DNA of 64,000 nucleotides from Acidimicrobiales bacterium (GCA_030740795.1 JASLWO010000037.1:1-64000), one strand, 5' to 3'. Counted from the stretch's first letter, positions 33,705 through 43,684 are shown. Translations and numbers: made by a program. Notes: a model not told the origin generated them from the letters alone.

Positions 33705-34928
33705 ATGATTGCTGGACTTGACCCGCTCTTTCTAGGTGATGCAGGGACAATGGAGGTCTTGTTAATCGTTGTTATGAAAGTAGTAGTTGCATTCGCGTTA
33801 TTACTAGTATCCGTAATGCTTTATATCTGGTGGATGAGGAAATTTATTGGAGCCATGCAAAACCGTGTTGGTCCCAGTCGAGCTGGCCCATTTGGCATAT
33901 TACAAACACTGGCAGATGGAATAAAACTTTTCTTTAAGGAAGATCTCATCCCAAATAAAGCTGACAAGCTGGTATTTAGAATTGCACCCTTTTTCTCTAT
34001 AGTTCCGGCCCTTTTGGTCTTTTCAGTTGTTCCAGTCGCAGGAGATTTTAGTAGTGGCGGGGATGGCACAGTTACGTGGTTCGGTAACAAGACTTTCGTA
34101 CAGTTAGCAGACCCTCATATCGGGATCCTATTTGTCCTAGCCATGTCATCAATCGCAGTCTATGGAATTATGTTGGCCGGGTGGTCGTCAGGTTCAAAAT
34201 ACCCCCTTCTAGGTTCTGTTAGAGCTTCAGCTCAAATGGTCTCCTATGAAGCCGCTCTAGGTCTTGCCTTAGTTGCAGTTCTGATGAAAACTGGAACGCT
34301 ATCAACACATGATATTGCGCTTAGTCAAAATGGTGGAATAACCGACTGGGGCCTTGTGATTACTGGCTTTGTCCCTTTCATTGTTTTCTTTATTGCGACA
34401 ACAGCAGAATTGAATTCACCTCCATTTGATCTTGTAGAAGCTGAACAAGAACTTGTTGGAGGGTTTCACACCGAATATAGCTCAATACGATTCGCTCTTT
34501 TCTTTATGGCTGAGTTCATGAACGTAATAACCATGTCGGCAGTGATGGTTACTTTATTTTTTGGCGGACCTGGCGGGTACTACCCTTCATTCGGACCAGC
34601 GTGGCTTTGGGGACTTTTCTGGTTTGTAGGAAAAGTTTTCATCTTCGCATCAGTTTTTGTTTGGATGCGTGGAACTCTCCCTCGTCCAAGATATGACCAA
34701 CTTATGGATTTAGGATGGAAAATACTTATTCCTTTAGCGTTAGGGTGGGTGCTGCTTCTAGCGACATTAGATGTGTTCGAAGACCGAGGAAATGATGGAG
34801 GGTTATCCCAAATCCTTGTTCTCGTTGTTAGCGTAACCACGCTAACTCTTTTAGCCGGTTTACTCATGAAATCAATCACCATAGGCAAAGAGCGAAGAGA
34901 AGCAGAAGGAGAAGAGGTATTCGGATGA
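33705..34928 (+). CDS. nuoH: NADH-quinone oxidoreductase subunit H (copy 1)
   Basis: A 407-residue membrane subunit at the junction with the peripheral arm. It has N-R-V-G-P-S-R-A-G-P-x-G-x-L-Q, the loop F-K-E-D and the quinone-site region E-L-N-S-P-P-F-D-L-V-E-A-E-Q-E-L-V-G-G-F-H-T-E-Y. It is longer than copy 2 by about 60 residues, mainly an extra C-terminal helix and tail. Confidence 0.95.
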   Translation: MIAGLDPLFLGDAGTMEVLLIVVMKVVVAFALLLVSVMLYIWWMRKFIGAMQNRVGPSRAGPFGILQTLADGIKLFFKEDLIPNKADKLVFRIAPFFSIVPALLVFSVVPVAGDFSSGGDGTVTWFGNKTFVQLADPHIGILFVLAMSSIAVYGIMLAGWSSGSKYPLLGSVRASAQMVSYEAALGLALVAVLMKTGTLSTHDIALSQNGGITDWGLVITGFVPFIVFFIATTAELNSPPFDLVEAEQELVGGFHTEYSSIRFALFFMAEFMNVITMSAVMVTLFFGGPGGYYPSFGPAWLWGLFWFVGKVFIFASVFVWMRGTLPRPRYDQLMDLGWKILIPLALGWVLLLATLDVFEDRGNDGGLSQILVLVVSVTTLTLLAGLLMKSITIGKERREAEGEEVFG

Positions 34929-34981
34929 ATCAAATCTCCCCCTTCAAGTCTTTTAAATCTCAGAGAGGGTCACCCCAATGA
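34925..34981 (+). CDS. 18-codon mini-ORF bridging nuoH and nuoI (copy 1)
   Basis: An ATG overlapping the nuoH stop (ATGA) opens exactly 18 codons (peptide MNQISPFKSFKSQRGSPQ), and its TGA overlaps the nuoI start (ATGA). It thus links the two genes with overlaps at both ends. The second nuo cluster has an 18-codon ORF of unrelated sequence at the same place (45887-45943). The shared architecture suggests translational coupling rather than a conserved peptide. Confidence 0.4.
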   Translation: MNQISPFKSFKSQRGSPQ

Positions 34982-35616
34982 GTATGCTCAATTTTTTTAA
35001 AGGTTTCGCTGTTACCTTTGGCAAACTCAATCATGCTACTAAATCCGGAAAGGTCGTCACTACAAGCTACCCGAAGGAGAAAAGAGATAAACCTCTAAGA
35101 CTCCATGGAAGGCATGTACTGAATCGTTATGACGATGGAATGGAAAAATGCATAGGATGTGAACTTTGCGCAAGCGTCTGCCCAGCGAATTGCATCTACG
35201 TACGCGGAGCTGACAACGACCTTGACCAACCAACATCGCCTGGGGAGCGCTTTGGTTTCATTTACGAAATAAATTACCTTCGCTGCATCCATTGCGATCT
35301 CTGCGTTGAAGCATGCCCTACACAAGCAATTACAGAAACCAAACTTTTTGAGTTTTCCTTCACTGATCGTCAACAAGCTATATACACCAAAGAGGAGTTA
35401 GTAGTTGATGACACTGGGAAACCCAAACACCTTCCATGGGAAGACTGGCGACCTGGTGAAGATGAATTCACCTCAGCATGGATGCGAGCGACTTCACCTT
35501 CTGGCGCAGCCAGCTATGCAGGTAAGGTCCAATGGACTCCAGAACTTGGATATGGAACCCGCCAACCAGAAAAAGGTCAAAGCGAACAGATACTAGAAAC
35601 AGAAGGTGATCAGTGA
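34978..35616 (+). CDS. nuoI: NADH-quinone oxidoreductase subunit I (copy 1)
   Basis: A 212-residue subunit with two [4Fe-4S] clusters (N6a, N6b): C-I-G-C-E-L-C-A-S-V-C-P and C-I-H-C-D-L-C-V-E-A-C-P. An N-terminal amphipathic stretch docks it on the membrane arm. The C-terminal 60 residues are a polar tail. GAGAGGG lies about eight bases before the ATG. It overlaps nuoJ by 4 bases. Confidence 0.94.
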   Translation: MSMLNFFKGFAVTFGKLNHATKSGKVVTTSYPKEKRDKPLRLHGRHVLNRYDDGMEKCIGCELCASVCPANCIYVRGADNDLDQPTSPGERFGFIYEINYLRCIHCDLCVEACPTQAITETKLFEFSFTDRQQAIYTKEELVVDDTGKPKHLPWEDWRPGEDEFTSAWMRATSPSGAASYAGKVQWTPELGYGTRQPEKGQSEQILETEGDQ

Positions 35617-36350
35617 TGGAAGCTGTAACTTTCTTTATCGCCGCTTTAATTGCAGTCGCCGGCGCTTGCGGAGTCGTTTTTCTAAAGAACCCCGTACACG
35701 CTGCCCTCTCTCTAGTAGCCACTCTGTTTGGAGTAGCTATTCATTTCATAAATTTAGAAGCCTACTTCTTAGCAGTCGTCCAAGTTATTGTGTATGCAGG
35801 TGCAATCGTCATCCTATTCCTATTTGTCATAATGCTCTTAGGCGTGGACAGGGCTGAGAGTATGGAAACAGACCCAATCATCGGCCAGCGGCAAATAGCT
35901 CTTCTTGCAACCGTCGGATTATTAATACTAGGAACTCTCATTGGTGTCGCATTCTCAGGAGATGTAACCGGGATCCCACCAATCGAAGCTCAACAATCAA
36001 CTTTTGATGGCGGATTGGTTATAGATAATGGGTCTATAGATGAAGGAATTCCGCCACAACAAAACATCAAAGAAATAGGAAGAGGACTATTCTCCACAAG
36101 GTATGTATTTGCGTTAGAAATTACCGCACTTCTTCTTACGATAGGTGTCGTAGGAGCAGTGGTACTGACCAGAAGACCTAAATCAGCGTTGGATCCTCTG
36201 CCCGATGAAGAACCATCAGCGATAATGCGCAACTCAGAAGAAGAATTAGCAGAAACTCCAAGTGAGATTGAAGAAACCCCTACCGAAGAAACCGGAAAGT
36301 CCGATACAGAGAATCTTTCCAATGAAGAATCGGAGGTAATCGGAGAATGA
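35613..36350 (+). CDS. nuoJ: NADH-quinone oxidoreductase subunit J (copy 1)
   Basis: A 245-residue, five-helix membrane subunit. The third helix [20 protein letters not shown] is characteristic. The C-terminus has about 60 extra acidic residues (P/E/T-rich) not found in copy 2. Overlaps of 4 bases with both neighbours. Confidence 0.9.
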   Translation: MMEAVTFFIAALIAVAGACGVVFLKNPVHAALSLVATLFGVAIHFINLEAYFLAVVQVIVYAGAIVILFLFVIMLLGVDRAESMETDPIIGQRQIALLATVGLLILGTLIGVAFSGDVTGIPPIEAQQSTFDGGLVIDNGSIDEGIPPQQNIKEIGRGLFSTRYVFALEITALLLTIGVVGAVVLTRRPKSALDPLPDEEPSAIMRNSEEELAETPSEIEETPTEETGKSDTENLSNEESEVIGE

Positions 36351-36664
36351 CTTTAGCTCTAACAATAGGAACCGAATACTACCTAGCCCTTTCAGCCTTA
36401 CTTTTCACAATCGGTGCCGGAGGGCTACTTGTTCGGAGGAACCCACTGATTATGTTTATGTGCATTGAATTAATGCTCAATGCCGCAAACCTAGCCTTCG
36501 TTAGCTTTGGGAAAGAAATGGGTGATCTGGGAGGTCAACTATCAGTTCTTTTTGTTCTTGTAGTAGCAGCAGCCGAAGTGGTAATCGGATTAGCGATCGT
36601 AGTAGCTGTAATGCGTAGGCGACCTAAAGCATCAATTGACGAAGTATCGGTTCTAAGAGGGTAG
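36347..36664 (+). CDS. nuoK: NADH-quinone oxidoreductase subunit K (copy 1)
   Basis: A 105-residue, three-helix MrpC-like subunit. The two conserved membrane glutamates are in [10 protein letters not shown] and [10 protein letters not shown]. It ends [16 protein letters not shown], as in many actinobacterial NuoK proteins. Confidence 0.94.
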   Translation: MTLALTIGTEYYLALSALLFTIGAGGLLVRRNPLIMFMCIELMLNAANLAFVSFGKEMGDLGGQLSVLFVLVVAAAEVVIGLAIVVAVMRRRPKASIDEVSVLRG

Positions 36665-38622
36665 TGATGGATAATCTTGTTTGGTTAATACCCGCCTTCC
36701 CTCTCATCGGCTTCACCCTTCTTCTTCTTTTCGGTAAACGACTAGGAGAACCAAATGCGGGATGGCTTGCCACAATTATGGTTTCTGGCTCGTTCATTTC
36801 AACGCTATGCGTTTTCATCGGAATGGTAGGGAAACCTGGGGAGGAGCGAGTATATGAGATAACGCTTTTTGAATGGATTCCATCTGGGGAACTAACCGTA
36901 GGACTGGGCTTTCTAGCAGATCCTCTATCTATAACTATGGCCCTTTTCATAACCGGCGTAAGTGCCTTAATTCACATGTATGCGATTGGGTATATGCATG
37001 GAGACCAGAATTTCTCTAAATTCTTTATTTACCTCAACTTATTTGTTTTTTCTATGCTTATGCTCGTCCTTGGCGACAACCTCTTAATAACTTTCTTAGG
37101 TTGGGAAGGAGTAGGGGCCTGTTCATATTTACTTATTTCCTTTTGGCACCAAGACCCAGCAAATGCCTCAGCAGGCAAGAAAGCTTTCGTCACCAATCGG
37201 GTAGGTGATTGGGGCTTTATGGTCGCGATGTTCCTACTTTTCTTCAATATCGGCTCCCTAAAATACAGTGATATTTTCTCTTCAGTAATTAATGCCGATG
37301 CATTAACTCAAACAACAGCAACGGCTATCGTGGCCATGCTGTTCATAGGAGCTGCAGGTAAATCAGCACAGTTCCCACTTTATTTATGGCTCCCAGACGC
37401 CATGGCAGGACCAACCCCAGTCTCGGCTTTAATCCATGCTGCGACGATGGTTACATCTGGAGTCTATTTATTGACAAGAATGAACCCAGTTCTAGCTGAA
37501 GCAGCTGGCTGGTCAACCAATTTAATTTGGATAGTGGGCTTATTTACTGCTCTATTTGCTGCTACTGCTGCAGTTGCACAAAACGATATAAAGAAAGTTC
37601 TCGCATACTCGACGGTAAGCCAACTTGGTTTCATGTTTGTAGCTGTTGGCTCAGGCCTTTATGTAGCAGCAATTTTTCATATGATTACACATGCCTTTTT
37701 CAAAGCCCTTCTTTTCCTCGGGGCAGGATCAGTAATTCATGGAATGCATGATGAGCAAGACATGAGAAAATATGGGGCTTTGAAAAAAGTCATGCCAATC
37801 ACCGCCAGCACATTTATTATCGGCTGGCTAGCAATTTCAGGGATCCCTCCGTTTTCAGGATTTTGGTCCAAGGACGAAGTTCTCCTTGCAGCCTGGAATG
37901 AGAATAGGGTCGCTTGGGTACTTCTCCTAATAGCAGCGATAATGACTGCGTTCTACATGAGCAGACTTGTTTTTATGACTTTCTTCGGCGAGAAGCGATG
38001 GGGAGAGGAAGAAAAGGAAACGAATTTACTAGATGAAGGTGAAGAAATTCTACCTTCAGACGAAGATCAGCCACACACCGTTAACCCTCATGAATCTCCA
38101 GTGTTGATGTGGTTCCCGTTAGTAGCATTAGCAGGACTCGCAGTGTTCGCGGGAATATTGAATCTACCGTTTAGCCACGACACTAAATATCTTGAAAAGT
38201 GGTTAGAACCTGTCCTTTTCGGAAATGAAGTACACGTTCTTGCTTCAACCTCAACAAAATGGCTTTTAGCTATTATTGCGATCATAGGAGCGACAATTGG
38301 CGTAGTTAGCGCCGCTTGGGTGTATTTAAAGAATCGTTTCGACTCCACTAAAATAGAACTTCCCATCCTTCAAGATGCTTGGAGATTTGATCGCTCTGTA
38401 AGCGAATTTATGGGAGGGCCCGGAAAGAAAGTATTTGAATTAGTGACTTGGTTCGATAGAACCGTTATAGATGGCGCAGTAAATGGGGCTGGGAAATTAA
38501 CCCAAGGTTTAGGAACACGGTTACGCGCCACACAAACTGGCCTAATTAGAACGTACGCATTGGGAATGGTCATTGGCGCTGTCGCTATTCTTGCTTATTT
38601 CGTTTCAAGGATGAACTTCTAA
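36664..38622 (+). CDS. nuoL: NADH-quinone oxidoreductase subunit L (copy 1)
   Basis: A 652-residue antiporter-like proton-pumping subunit. G-W-E-G-V-G-x-C-S-Y-L-L-I carries the conserved Glu, F-x-x-N-R-V-G-D follows, and P-D-A-M-A-G-P-T-P-V-S-A-L-I-H-A-A-T-M-V-T-S-G-V-Y marks helix 8. The long lateral helix is at the C-terminus. Start is GTG 36664 (overlapping the nuoK stop) or ATG 36667. Confidence 0.95.
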   Translation: MMDNLVWLIPAFPLIGFTLLLLFGKRLGEPNAGWLATIMVSGSFISTLCVFIGMVGKPGEERVYEITLFEWIPSGELTVGLGFLADPLSITMALFITGVSALIHMYAIGYMHGDQNFSKFFIYLNLFVFSMLMLVLGDNLLITFLGWEGVGACSYLLISFWHQDPANASAGKKAFVTNRVGDWGFMVAMFLLFFNIGSLKYSDIFSSVINADALTQTTATAIVAMLFIGAAGKSAQFPLYLWLPDAMAGPTPVSALIHAATMVTSGVYLLTRMNPVLAEAAGWSTNLIWIVGLFTALFAATAAVAQNDIKKVLAYSTVSQLGFMFVAVGSGLYVAAIFHMITHAFFKALLFLGAGSVIHGMHDEQDMRKYGALKKVMPITASTFIIGWLAISGIPPFSGFWSKDEVLLAAWNENRVAWVLLLIAAIMTAFYMSRLVFMTFFGEKRWGEEEKETNLLDEGEEILPSDEDQPHTVNPHESPVLMWFPLVALAGLAVFAGILNLPFSHDTKYLEKWLEPVLFGNEVHVLASTSTKWLLAIIAIIGATIGVVSAAWVYLKNRFDSTKIELPILQDAWRFDRSVSEFMGGPGKKVFELVTWFDRTVIDGAVNGAGKLTQGLGTRLRATQTGLIRTYALGMVIGAVAILAYFVSRMNF

Positions 38623-40268
38623 TGGGTTTACTAACTATCTTTGCCGCCGCTTTACCAGAAACATCATTCCCTGCCATCCCCGTGCTTGTGTTACTCCCGG
38701 CATTTGGAGCAGTTGCCGTAGCGTTAACTCCGAATGCAAGAATTGGCTTACACAAACTACTAGCAACGGTCTTTACTGGAATAACAGGAGCCATCTCCGT
38801 ATGGGTTTTAACAGCGTTTGAGAGCAATGGCGATTATCAATTCTTATCTGAACAGACCTGGGTGGACAGTCTTGGGATTCAGTGGTTAGCAGGTATAGAT
38901 GGAATCTCACTGTTTCTGGTAGTACTCACTGGTTTATTATTCCCATTCGTAGTTATTGCCATAAACCCACATCATGACCACAAGGCTTACTACATCTGGA
39001 TCCAACTCCTTCAAACGGGATGCATGGGCGTATTCGTTTCCCTTGACCTGTTTATGTTCTTTGTCTTTTTTGAGATCGTTCTCGTTCCCATGTATTTCCT
39101 TATAGGGAAATGGGGACACGGAAATGCTAGATATGCCGCCACGAAATTCTTTCTTTACACGATGCTTGGTTCCGCTTTGATGTTGGTCAGTATCATCTCT
39201 TTGGTCGTGCTTCACTCCAAAAATGCAGGTACAGACCTAACCTTTAATTTAATAGAAATAGCCTCCAACCCTGCCATTTCAACAACATCAGCACGAATAA
39301 TCTTTCTAGGATTCGCACTAGCTTTCGCCGTGAAAGTTCCACTATTCCCAGTTCACACATGGCTCCCTGACGCACATACTGAAGCTCCAACAGCAGGATC
39401 GGTCATCCTTGCAGGAGTAATGCTTAAATTAGGTACGTACGGATTTATTAGATTCGGGTTATATCTTTTCCCAGAAGCCTCGCACTTTTTTGCACCGCTA
39501 TTTATAACACTTGGCGTTGTCGGAATTATTTATGGGGCGATAGTCGCAACAATGCAAAAAGACCTCAAGCGGCTCGTGGCGTACTCTTCAATAGCTCACC
39601 TTGGCTTCATTGTGCTAGGAACCTTCGCTCTCAATACTCAGGGAATTCAAGGCGCCACAGTTCAAATGATCAATCACGGACTATCTACTGGCGCACTTTT
39701 CATGCTTGTCGGGCTCATCTATGAGAGAAGGCATACTCGTCAAATTTCTGAGCTCGGAGGAATACAGAAATCGGCGCCTGTGTTAGCTGGAACTTTCACA
39801 TTAGTAATGCTTTCATCAGTTGGACTCCCAGGTCTTAACGGCTTTGTTGGAGAATTCCTCATTCTTCTCGGAGCTTTCACAGCTCATCGTTGGTGGGCAC
39901 TTCTCGCGGCTACTGGCGTTATTCTCGCAGCTCTCTACCTCCTATGGGCTTACCAAAGAGTTTTCCATGGGCCTGAAAATGGTGCAGATGATCAAGACAA
40001 TACAACACCAGATTTAACTAACTGGGAACGACTTACTCTATTTCCCCTGATAGCAGGGATTATCTTCCTAGGAATTTACCCGAAACCCATGCTTGACCGA
40101 ATAGAACCAGCCGTAGACAAACTAGTTACCCATATAGAAGAAACAATTGGTGATGATTCATTCACTGAACCTGTACCAACTGTTCAGATTCGACAATCAT
40201 TTACCGATCTTCTTGAACAAACTCACGAAACACACGAAGACAACACTCATTCAGGAGGGCATGAATGA
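38622..40268 (+). CDS. nuoM: NADH-quinone oxidoreductase subunit M (copy 1)
   Basis: A 548-residue antiporter-like subunit. It shows F-F-E-I-V-L-V-P-M-Y-F-L-I, H-T-W-L-P-D-A-H-T-E-A-P-T-A-G-S-V-I-L-A-G-V and Y-S-S-I-A-H-L-G-F. Its last 15 residues are His/Glu-rich (HETHEDNTHSGGHE). The start overlaps nuoL by one base (TAATG) and the end overlaps nuoN by four. Confidence 0.95.
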   Translation: MGLLTIFAAALPETSFPAIPVLVLLPAFGAVAVALTPNARIGLHKLLATVFTGITGAISVWVLTAFESNGDYQFLSEQTWVDSLGIQWLAGIDGISLFLVVLTGLLFPFVVIAINPHHDHKAYYIWIQLLQTGCMGVFVSLDLFMFFVFFEIVLVPMYFLIGKWGHGNARYAATKFFLYTMLGSALMLVSIISLVVLHSKNAGTDLTFNLIEIASNPAISTTSARIIFLGFALAFAVKVPLFPVHTWLPDAHTEAPTAGSVILAGVMLKLGTYGFIRFGLYLFPEASHFFAPLFITLGVVGIIYGAIVATMQKDLKRLVAYSSIAHLGFIVLGTFALNTQGIQGATVQMINHGLSTGALFMLVGLIYERRHTRQISELGGIQKSAPVLAGTFTLVMLSSVGLPGLNGFVGEFLILLGAFTAHRWWALLAATGVILAALYLLWAYQRVFHGPENGADDQDNTTPDLTNWERLTLFPLIAGIIFLGIYPKPMLDRIEPAVDKLVTHIEETIGDDSFTEPVPTVQIRQSFTDLLEQTHETHEDNTHSGGHE

Positions 40269-41788
40269 TCCAGAATATGTCCTTCATTGCAAGTAACTCC
40301 CTACAAACGCCATCTGTTTCCTGGTCAGGGCTTTTGCCAGCAATAATCCTTGCGGCAGCAGCAATCCTACTTTTAACAATCTGCTCACTTACACCAATCA
40401 AGATTACCAATCAGCAACTAACCATCTATACCTGTGTTGCAGCAGTTGGCAGCCTTGTAGCTACGATTCCACTTTGGTTAAGAGTCCAAGACGAATCAAG
40501 GGGCCCTTTCTCTACCATTTCAGGCGCCTTTGGTATAGATGGGTTCTCTCTTTTCGTGACGATGCTTCTCACCGTCAGCGTCATTCTTGTCTCATGTCTA
40601 GCAGGAGTATTTTTAAAGTCGGAAGACATAGAAGGCCCAGAATCATATGTTCTTCTTCTTCTGTCAGCAACTGGCGGAATAATCATGGCTGGAGCAAATG
40701 ATTTCATAATTCTCTTTTTAGGGATAGAGGTTCTTTCTATATCCGCATATGTACTTGCGGCAATGAACTTAAAGCGAATTCAATCCCAAGAAGCGGGCTT
40801 AAAGTATTTCGTTCTCGGAGCCTTTGCCTCAGGGTTTCTCCTGTATGGAATCGCTCTCCTTTATGGGGCGACAGGATCAACTGAACTAACTGCTATCCGA
40901 AACTTCCTTGTAGATACAGAACTTACAAATGACACTCTGCTCTTAGCGGGACTAGCACTAATCATCGTTGGATTCGCGTTTAAAGTTGCAGCAGTTCCCT
41001 TCCACTTCTGGGCTCCAGACGTATACCAAGGAGCCCCCACACCATTTGTGGCCTACATGGCTTCTGCAATTAAAGCAGCAGGGTTTGCTGCTATGTTGAG
41101 AGTGCTTTATGTGACGTTCGGTCAATATCGGGCTGACTGGCAGCCTGTTATCTATGGAATCGCTATAGCGACGTTACTTCTAGGCTCGCTCCTTGCAATC
41201 GTCCAAACAGACCTAAAGAGAATGCTGGCATATTCATCAATTAGCCACGCCGGCTATCTTCTCGTTGGAACACAAGCCGCATCAGACCAAGGCGTAGCAG
41301 CGGTACTTTTCTACTTAGCCACGTATGCATTCATGGTTATAGGAAGTTTTGCTGTCATATCTTTAAATTCTGGTCCAGCCGGAACCGAAACAGACTTGAA
41401 TTCAGTAACTGGGCTAGCAAATCGGAAACCAATGCTCGCAATTGCTTTCACGGTTTTCCTTCTTGGTCAGGCTGGAATCCCTTTAACATCTGGTTTCTTC
41501 GCTAAATTTTATGTCATCGAAGCAGTTATAGAAGAGGAATCTTTCGGCTTGGCCATTGTAGCGATGCTCGCAGCCGTGATCGGCGCATTTCTTTATCTTC
41601 GTATTCTGGTGAAAATATGGTTGACAAACCAGGAAACCGTTAGCGAAGAGGGAAAGATGATCGTTATCCCCAAGCAGGTATCCTTTGTTCTAACGATAGC
41701 TACAATAGTGACGCTCTTCTTGGGAGTATGGCCTGAACCTCTAGTAGAAATGGTTCAGCGAGCAGTCCCAGTTTTGATGGCGAGTTGA
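40265..41788 (+). CDS. nuoN: NADH-quinone oxidoreductase subunit N (copy 1)
   Basis: A 507-residue antiporter-like subunit, last of the first cluster. Marks are F-L-G-I-E-V-L-S-I-S-A-Y-V-L-A, the run EAGLKYFVLGAFASGFLLYG, and P-F-H-F-W-A-P-D-V-Y-Q-G-A-P-T-P. A 195-base gap separates it from nuoA of the second cluster. Confidence 0.95.
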   Translation: MIQNMSFIASNSLQTPSVSWSGLLPAIILAAAAILLLTICSLTPIKITNQQLTIYTCVAAVGSLVATIPLWLRVQDESRGPFSTISGAFGIDGFSLFVTMLLTVSVILVSCLAGVFLKSEDIEGPESYVLLLLSATGGIIMAGANDFIILFLGIEVLSISAYVLAAMNLKRIQSQEAGLKYFVLGAFASGFLLYGIALLYGATGSTELTAIRNFLVDTELTNDTLLLAGLALIIVGFAFKVAAVPFHFWAPDVYQGAPTPFVAYMASAIKAAGFAAMLRVLYVTFGQYRADWQPVIYGIAIATLLLGSLLAIVQTDLKRMLAYSSISHAGYLLVGTQAASDQGVAAVLFYLATYAFMVIGSFAVISLNSGPAGTETDLNSVTGLANRKPMLAIAFTVFLLGQAGIPLTSGFFAKFYVIEAVIEEESFGLAIVAMLAAVIGAFLYLRILVKIWLTNQETVSEEGKMIVIPKQVSFVLTIATIVTLFLGVWPEPLVEMVQRAVPVLMAS

Positions 41789-41792
41789 CATC

Positions 41793-42011
41793 ATGGATCA
41801 AAAATTTTTTTATTCCCTGACCACGATTAACTTGTTCCCAGAAATGATCCTCAACGAAATCTCCCCCTATCGACTAACAAAAAATACTAAACCTGATTTA
41901 ATCACCTTTAGACGGCTACTCTGGAGTATCTTGGTGCTTTACGCCTTGGTCCAGTTGCCTTCTACTTACTACTATTTAACGAAGTGTCCGATTTTCTACG
42001 CAGTTATTTAA
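41793..42011 (+). CDS. 72-codon ORF bridging the two nuo clusters
   Basis: An ORF starts 4 bases after the nuoN stop and runs to 28 bases inside nuoA2, filling the whole 195-base gap. The product has a polar N-terminal half and one hydrophobic stretch (about 46-64: LWSILVLYALVQLPSTYYY), so it could be a small membrane protein. No ribosome-binding site precedes it and I recognise no family. It may be a coupling ORF like the shorter ones in this array, or chance. Confidence 0.3.
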   Translation: MDQKFFYSLTTINLFPEMILNEISPYRLTKNTKPDLITFRRLLWSILVLYALVQLPSTYYYLTKCPIFYAVI

Positions 42012-42349
42012 CGGTCGCCGTTTTCGGTGTTCTGGCATGCGCCCTAGTAGGCGCTTTCGTAGGCCTGAGCGCGCTTATACGACCATCACGCAAACAGGAT
42101 CAAAAATACCTGACTTACGAATCAGGAGTTGACCCAGTTGGTACTGGGTGGGCGCAAAGCAATATCCGATACTACATTTTTGCGTTACTCTTCGTAATGT
42201 TTGATGTTGAGGCAGTATTCATATTCCCATGGGCCACACGTCTAGAGCAATACGGACTGTTTGGACTAGTTGAAATGGCAATCTTTATCTTTATTCTTTT
42301 ATTAGGACTCTTATACGCATGGAGAAAAGGGGTGCTCAAATGGCACTGA
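41984..42349 (+). CDS. nuoA: Complex I-like subunit A (copy 2)
   Basis: A 121-residue, three-helix subunit of the second complex. The loop reads Y-E-S-G-V-D-P-V-G: the quinone-tunnel Cys of E-C-G in copy 1 is Ser here. [15 protein letters not shown] is intact. Start is GTG at 41984; no strong ribosome-binding site is seen. Confidence 0.92.
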   Translation: MSDFLRSYLTVAVFGVLACALVGAFVGLSALIRPSRKQDQKYLTYESGVDPVGTGWAQSNIRYYIFALLFVMFDVEAVFIFPWATRLEQYGLFGLVEMAIFIFILLLGLLYAWRKGVLKWH

Positions 42350-42377
42350 TCACCGTTCTCGCGAAAAGGAGGGGAAT

Positions 42378-42878
42378 ATGGGCTTAGTGGAATCCGGCAA
42401 AATGCCCAAACCTCTTACAAAGCTACTCAACATGAGTCGCAGATATTCCATGTGGGTGTACCAATGGGGTTTAGCATGCTGTGCAATTGAAATGGGGGCA
42501 GCCTTTGCTTCCCCTCGCTATGACGTTATGCGACTTGGAGTAATTCCTCTCCCAGCAAGCCCAAGACAAGCCGATTTCCTTGTGGTCTCAGGGACTGTTA
42601 CGGACAAGATGGCGCCAGCAGTTCGAAGACTCTGGGAACAAATGCCCGACCCAAAGTACGTAATCTCAATGGGGTCGTGTGCTAATTGCGGAGGCCCATA
42701 TTGGGACTCATACTCAGTAACTAAAGGAGTGGACCAAATTATCCCAGTTGATGTTTATGTTCCTGGATGCCCACCAAGACCCGAAGCTTTATTAGAGGGA
42801 ATTGTATTACTCCAGGAAAGAATCATGAATGAGGATATGGCTGAACGATGGAAAGGTGATCCAATTGTTGTCGAATAA
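42378..42878 (+). CDS. nuoB: Complex I-like subunit B (copy 2)
   Basis: A 166-residue cluster-N2 subunit. All four ligand cysteines remain: [16 protein letters not shown] (with one extra Cys) and [16 protein letters not shown] upstream of the ATG is the strongest ribosome-binding site in the array. The sequence differs clearly from copy 1, so this is an old paralogue. Confidence 0.95.
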   Translation: MGLVESGKMPKPLTKLLNMSRRYSMWVYQWGLACCAIEMGAAFASPRYDVMRLGVIPLPASPRQADFLVVSGTVTDKMAPAVRRLWEQMPDPKYVISMGSCANCGGPYWDSYSVTKGVDQIIPVDVYVPGCPPRPEALLEGIVLLQERIMNEDMAERWKGDPIVVE

Positions 42879-42919
42879 ACGAACCACGCTTCGCCTTTAC
42901 CCTAGAGAAGGGAAGATCC

Positions 42920-43684
42920 ATGTCTGAGATACCTGAACACCTCCTCAAACGCGCACAAGCAGCGAGAGAAAAAGCTGAATCAAGTCAAGAACCAACAGAT
43001 AACGCGTCCCCTACCAAAGAGACAAATAGCCAGACTACCGTCGCTGTCGCAGATGAAAGCCCAATACAAGAAATAGATGAAAAGGCAGAAGAAATTCTAG
43101 AAAGAATTAGTAAAGGTCTCGGGCAAAAACTTATATCATCTCACATAGCTCCCAATAGAGGTTTATGGATACGCGTCTCCAGCGATGATTGGCGAGAGAC
43201 GGCACAATTCCTTCGGGACCAACTCGATTGCCGATTCTTTGACTGGCTATCGGTTATTGACTGGATGCCATCACCATATGGAAGAGAATTAGAAACCGAA
43301 CAAGACGTAGACTCACAAGCTGAAAGAATTGAGGATCAACCCATAGAGTGGGGTTACACAGGCGGAAAAACAAGATTTCAACTTATAACCCGGGTCTACT
43401 CAATATCCTTAGGGATAGGGGTAATGGTCAAAGCAGATTTAGATGACCATAATCCGCGAGCACTGTCACTTATCCCTGTTTATCCAGGAGCAAACTGGCA
43501 TGAACGAGAAGCGCGTGAAATGTTCGGGGTTACATTTGATGAACATCCAGATTTGAGAAACATATACCTTCCAGGTGATTTTGAAGGCCACCCGCTTAGA
43601 AAAGACTACCCACTTCTTTCAAGAAGAATAAAGCCTTGGCCTGGAATTGTGGATGTAGAAGCAATGCCTGGAGAAGAGAAATGA
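42920..43684 (+). CDS. nuoC: Complex I-like subunit C (copy 2) with N-terminal tag motif
   Basis: A 254-residue protein. The conserved 30-kDa domain occupies about 70-250, with E-R-E-A-R-E-M-F-G-V-T-F-D-E-H-P-D and G-H-P-L-R-K-D-Y-P. In front of it stands MSEIPEHLLKRAQ plus a charged low-complexity stretch to about residue 50. The first 12 residues nearly equal those of the subunit IV gene at 22222 and the cytochrome c gene at 19801. AGAAGGGAAG precedes the ATG. Confidence 0.93.
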   Translation: MSEIPEHLLKRAQAAREKAESSQEPTDNASPTKETNSQTTVAVADESPIQEIDEKAEEILERISKGLGQKLISSHIAPNRGLWIRVSSDDWRETAQFLRDQLDCRFFDWLSVIDWMPSPYGRELETEQDVDSQAERIEDQPIEWGYTGGKTRFQLITRVYSISLGIGVMVKADLDDHNPRALSLIPVYPGANWHEREAREMFGVTFDEHPDLRNIYLPGDFEGHPLRKDYPLLSRRIKPWPGIVDVEAMPGEEK

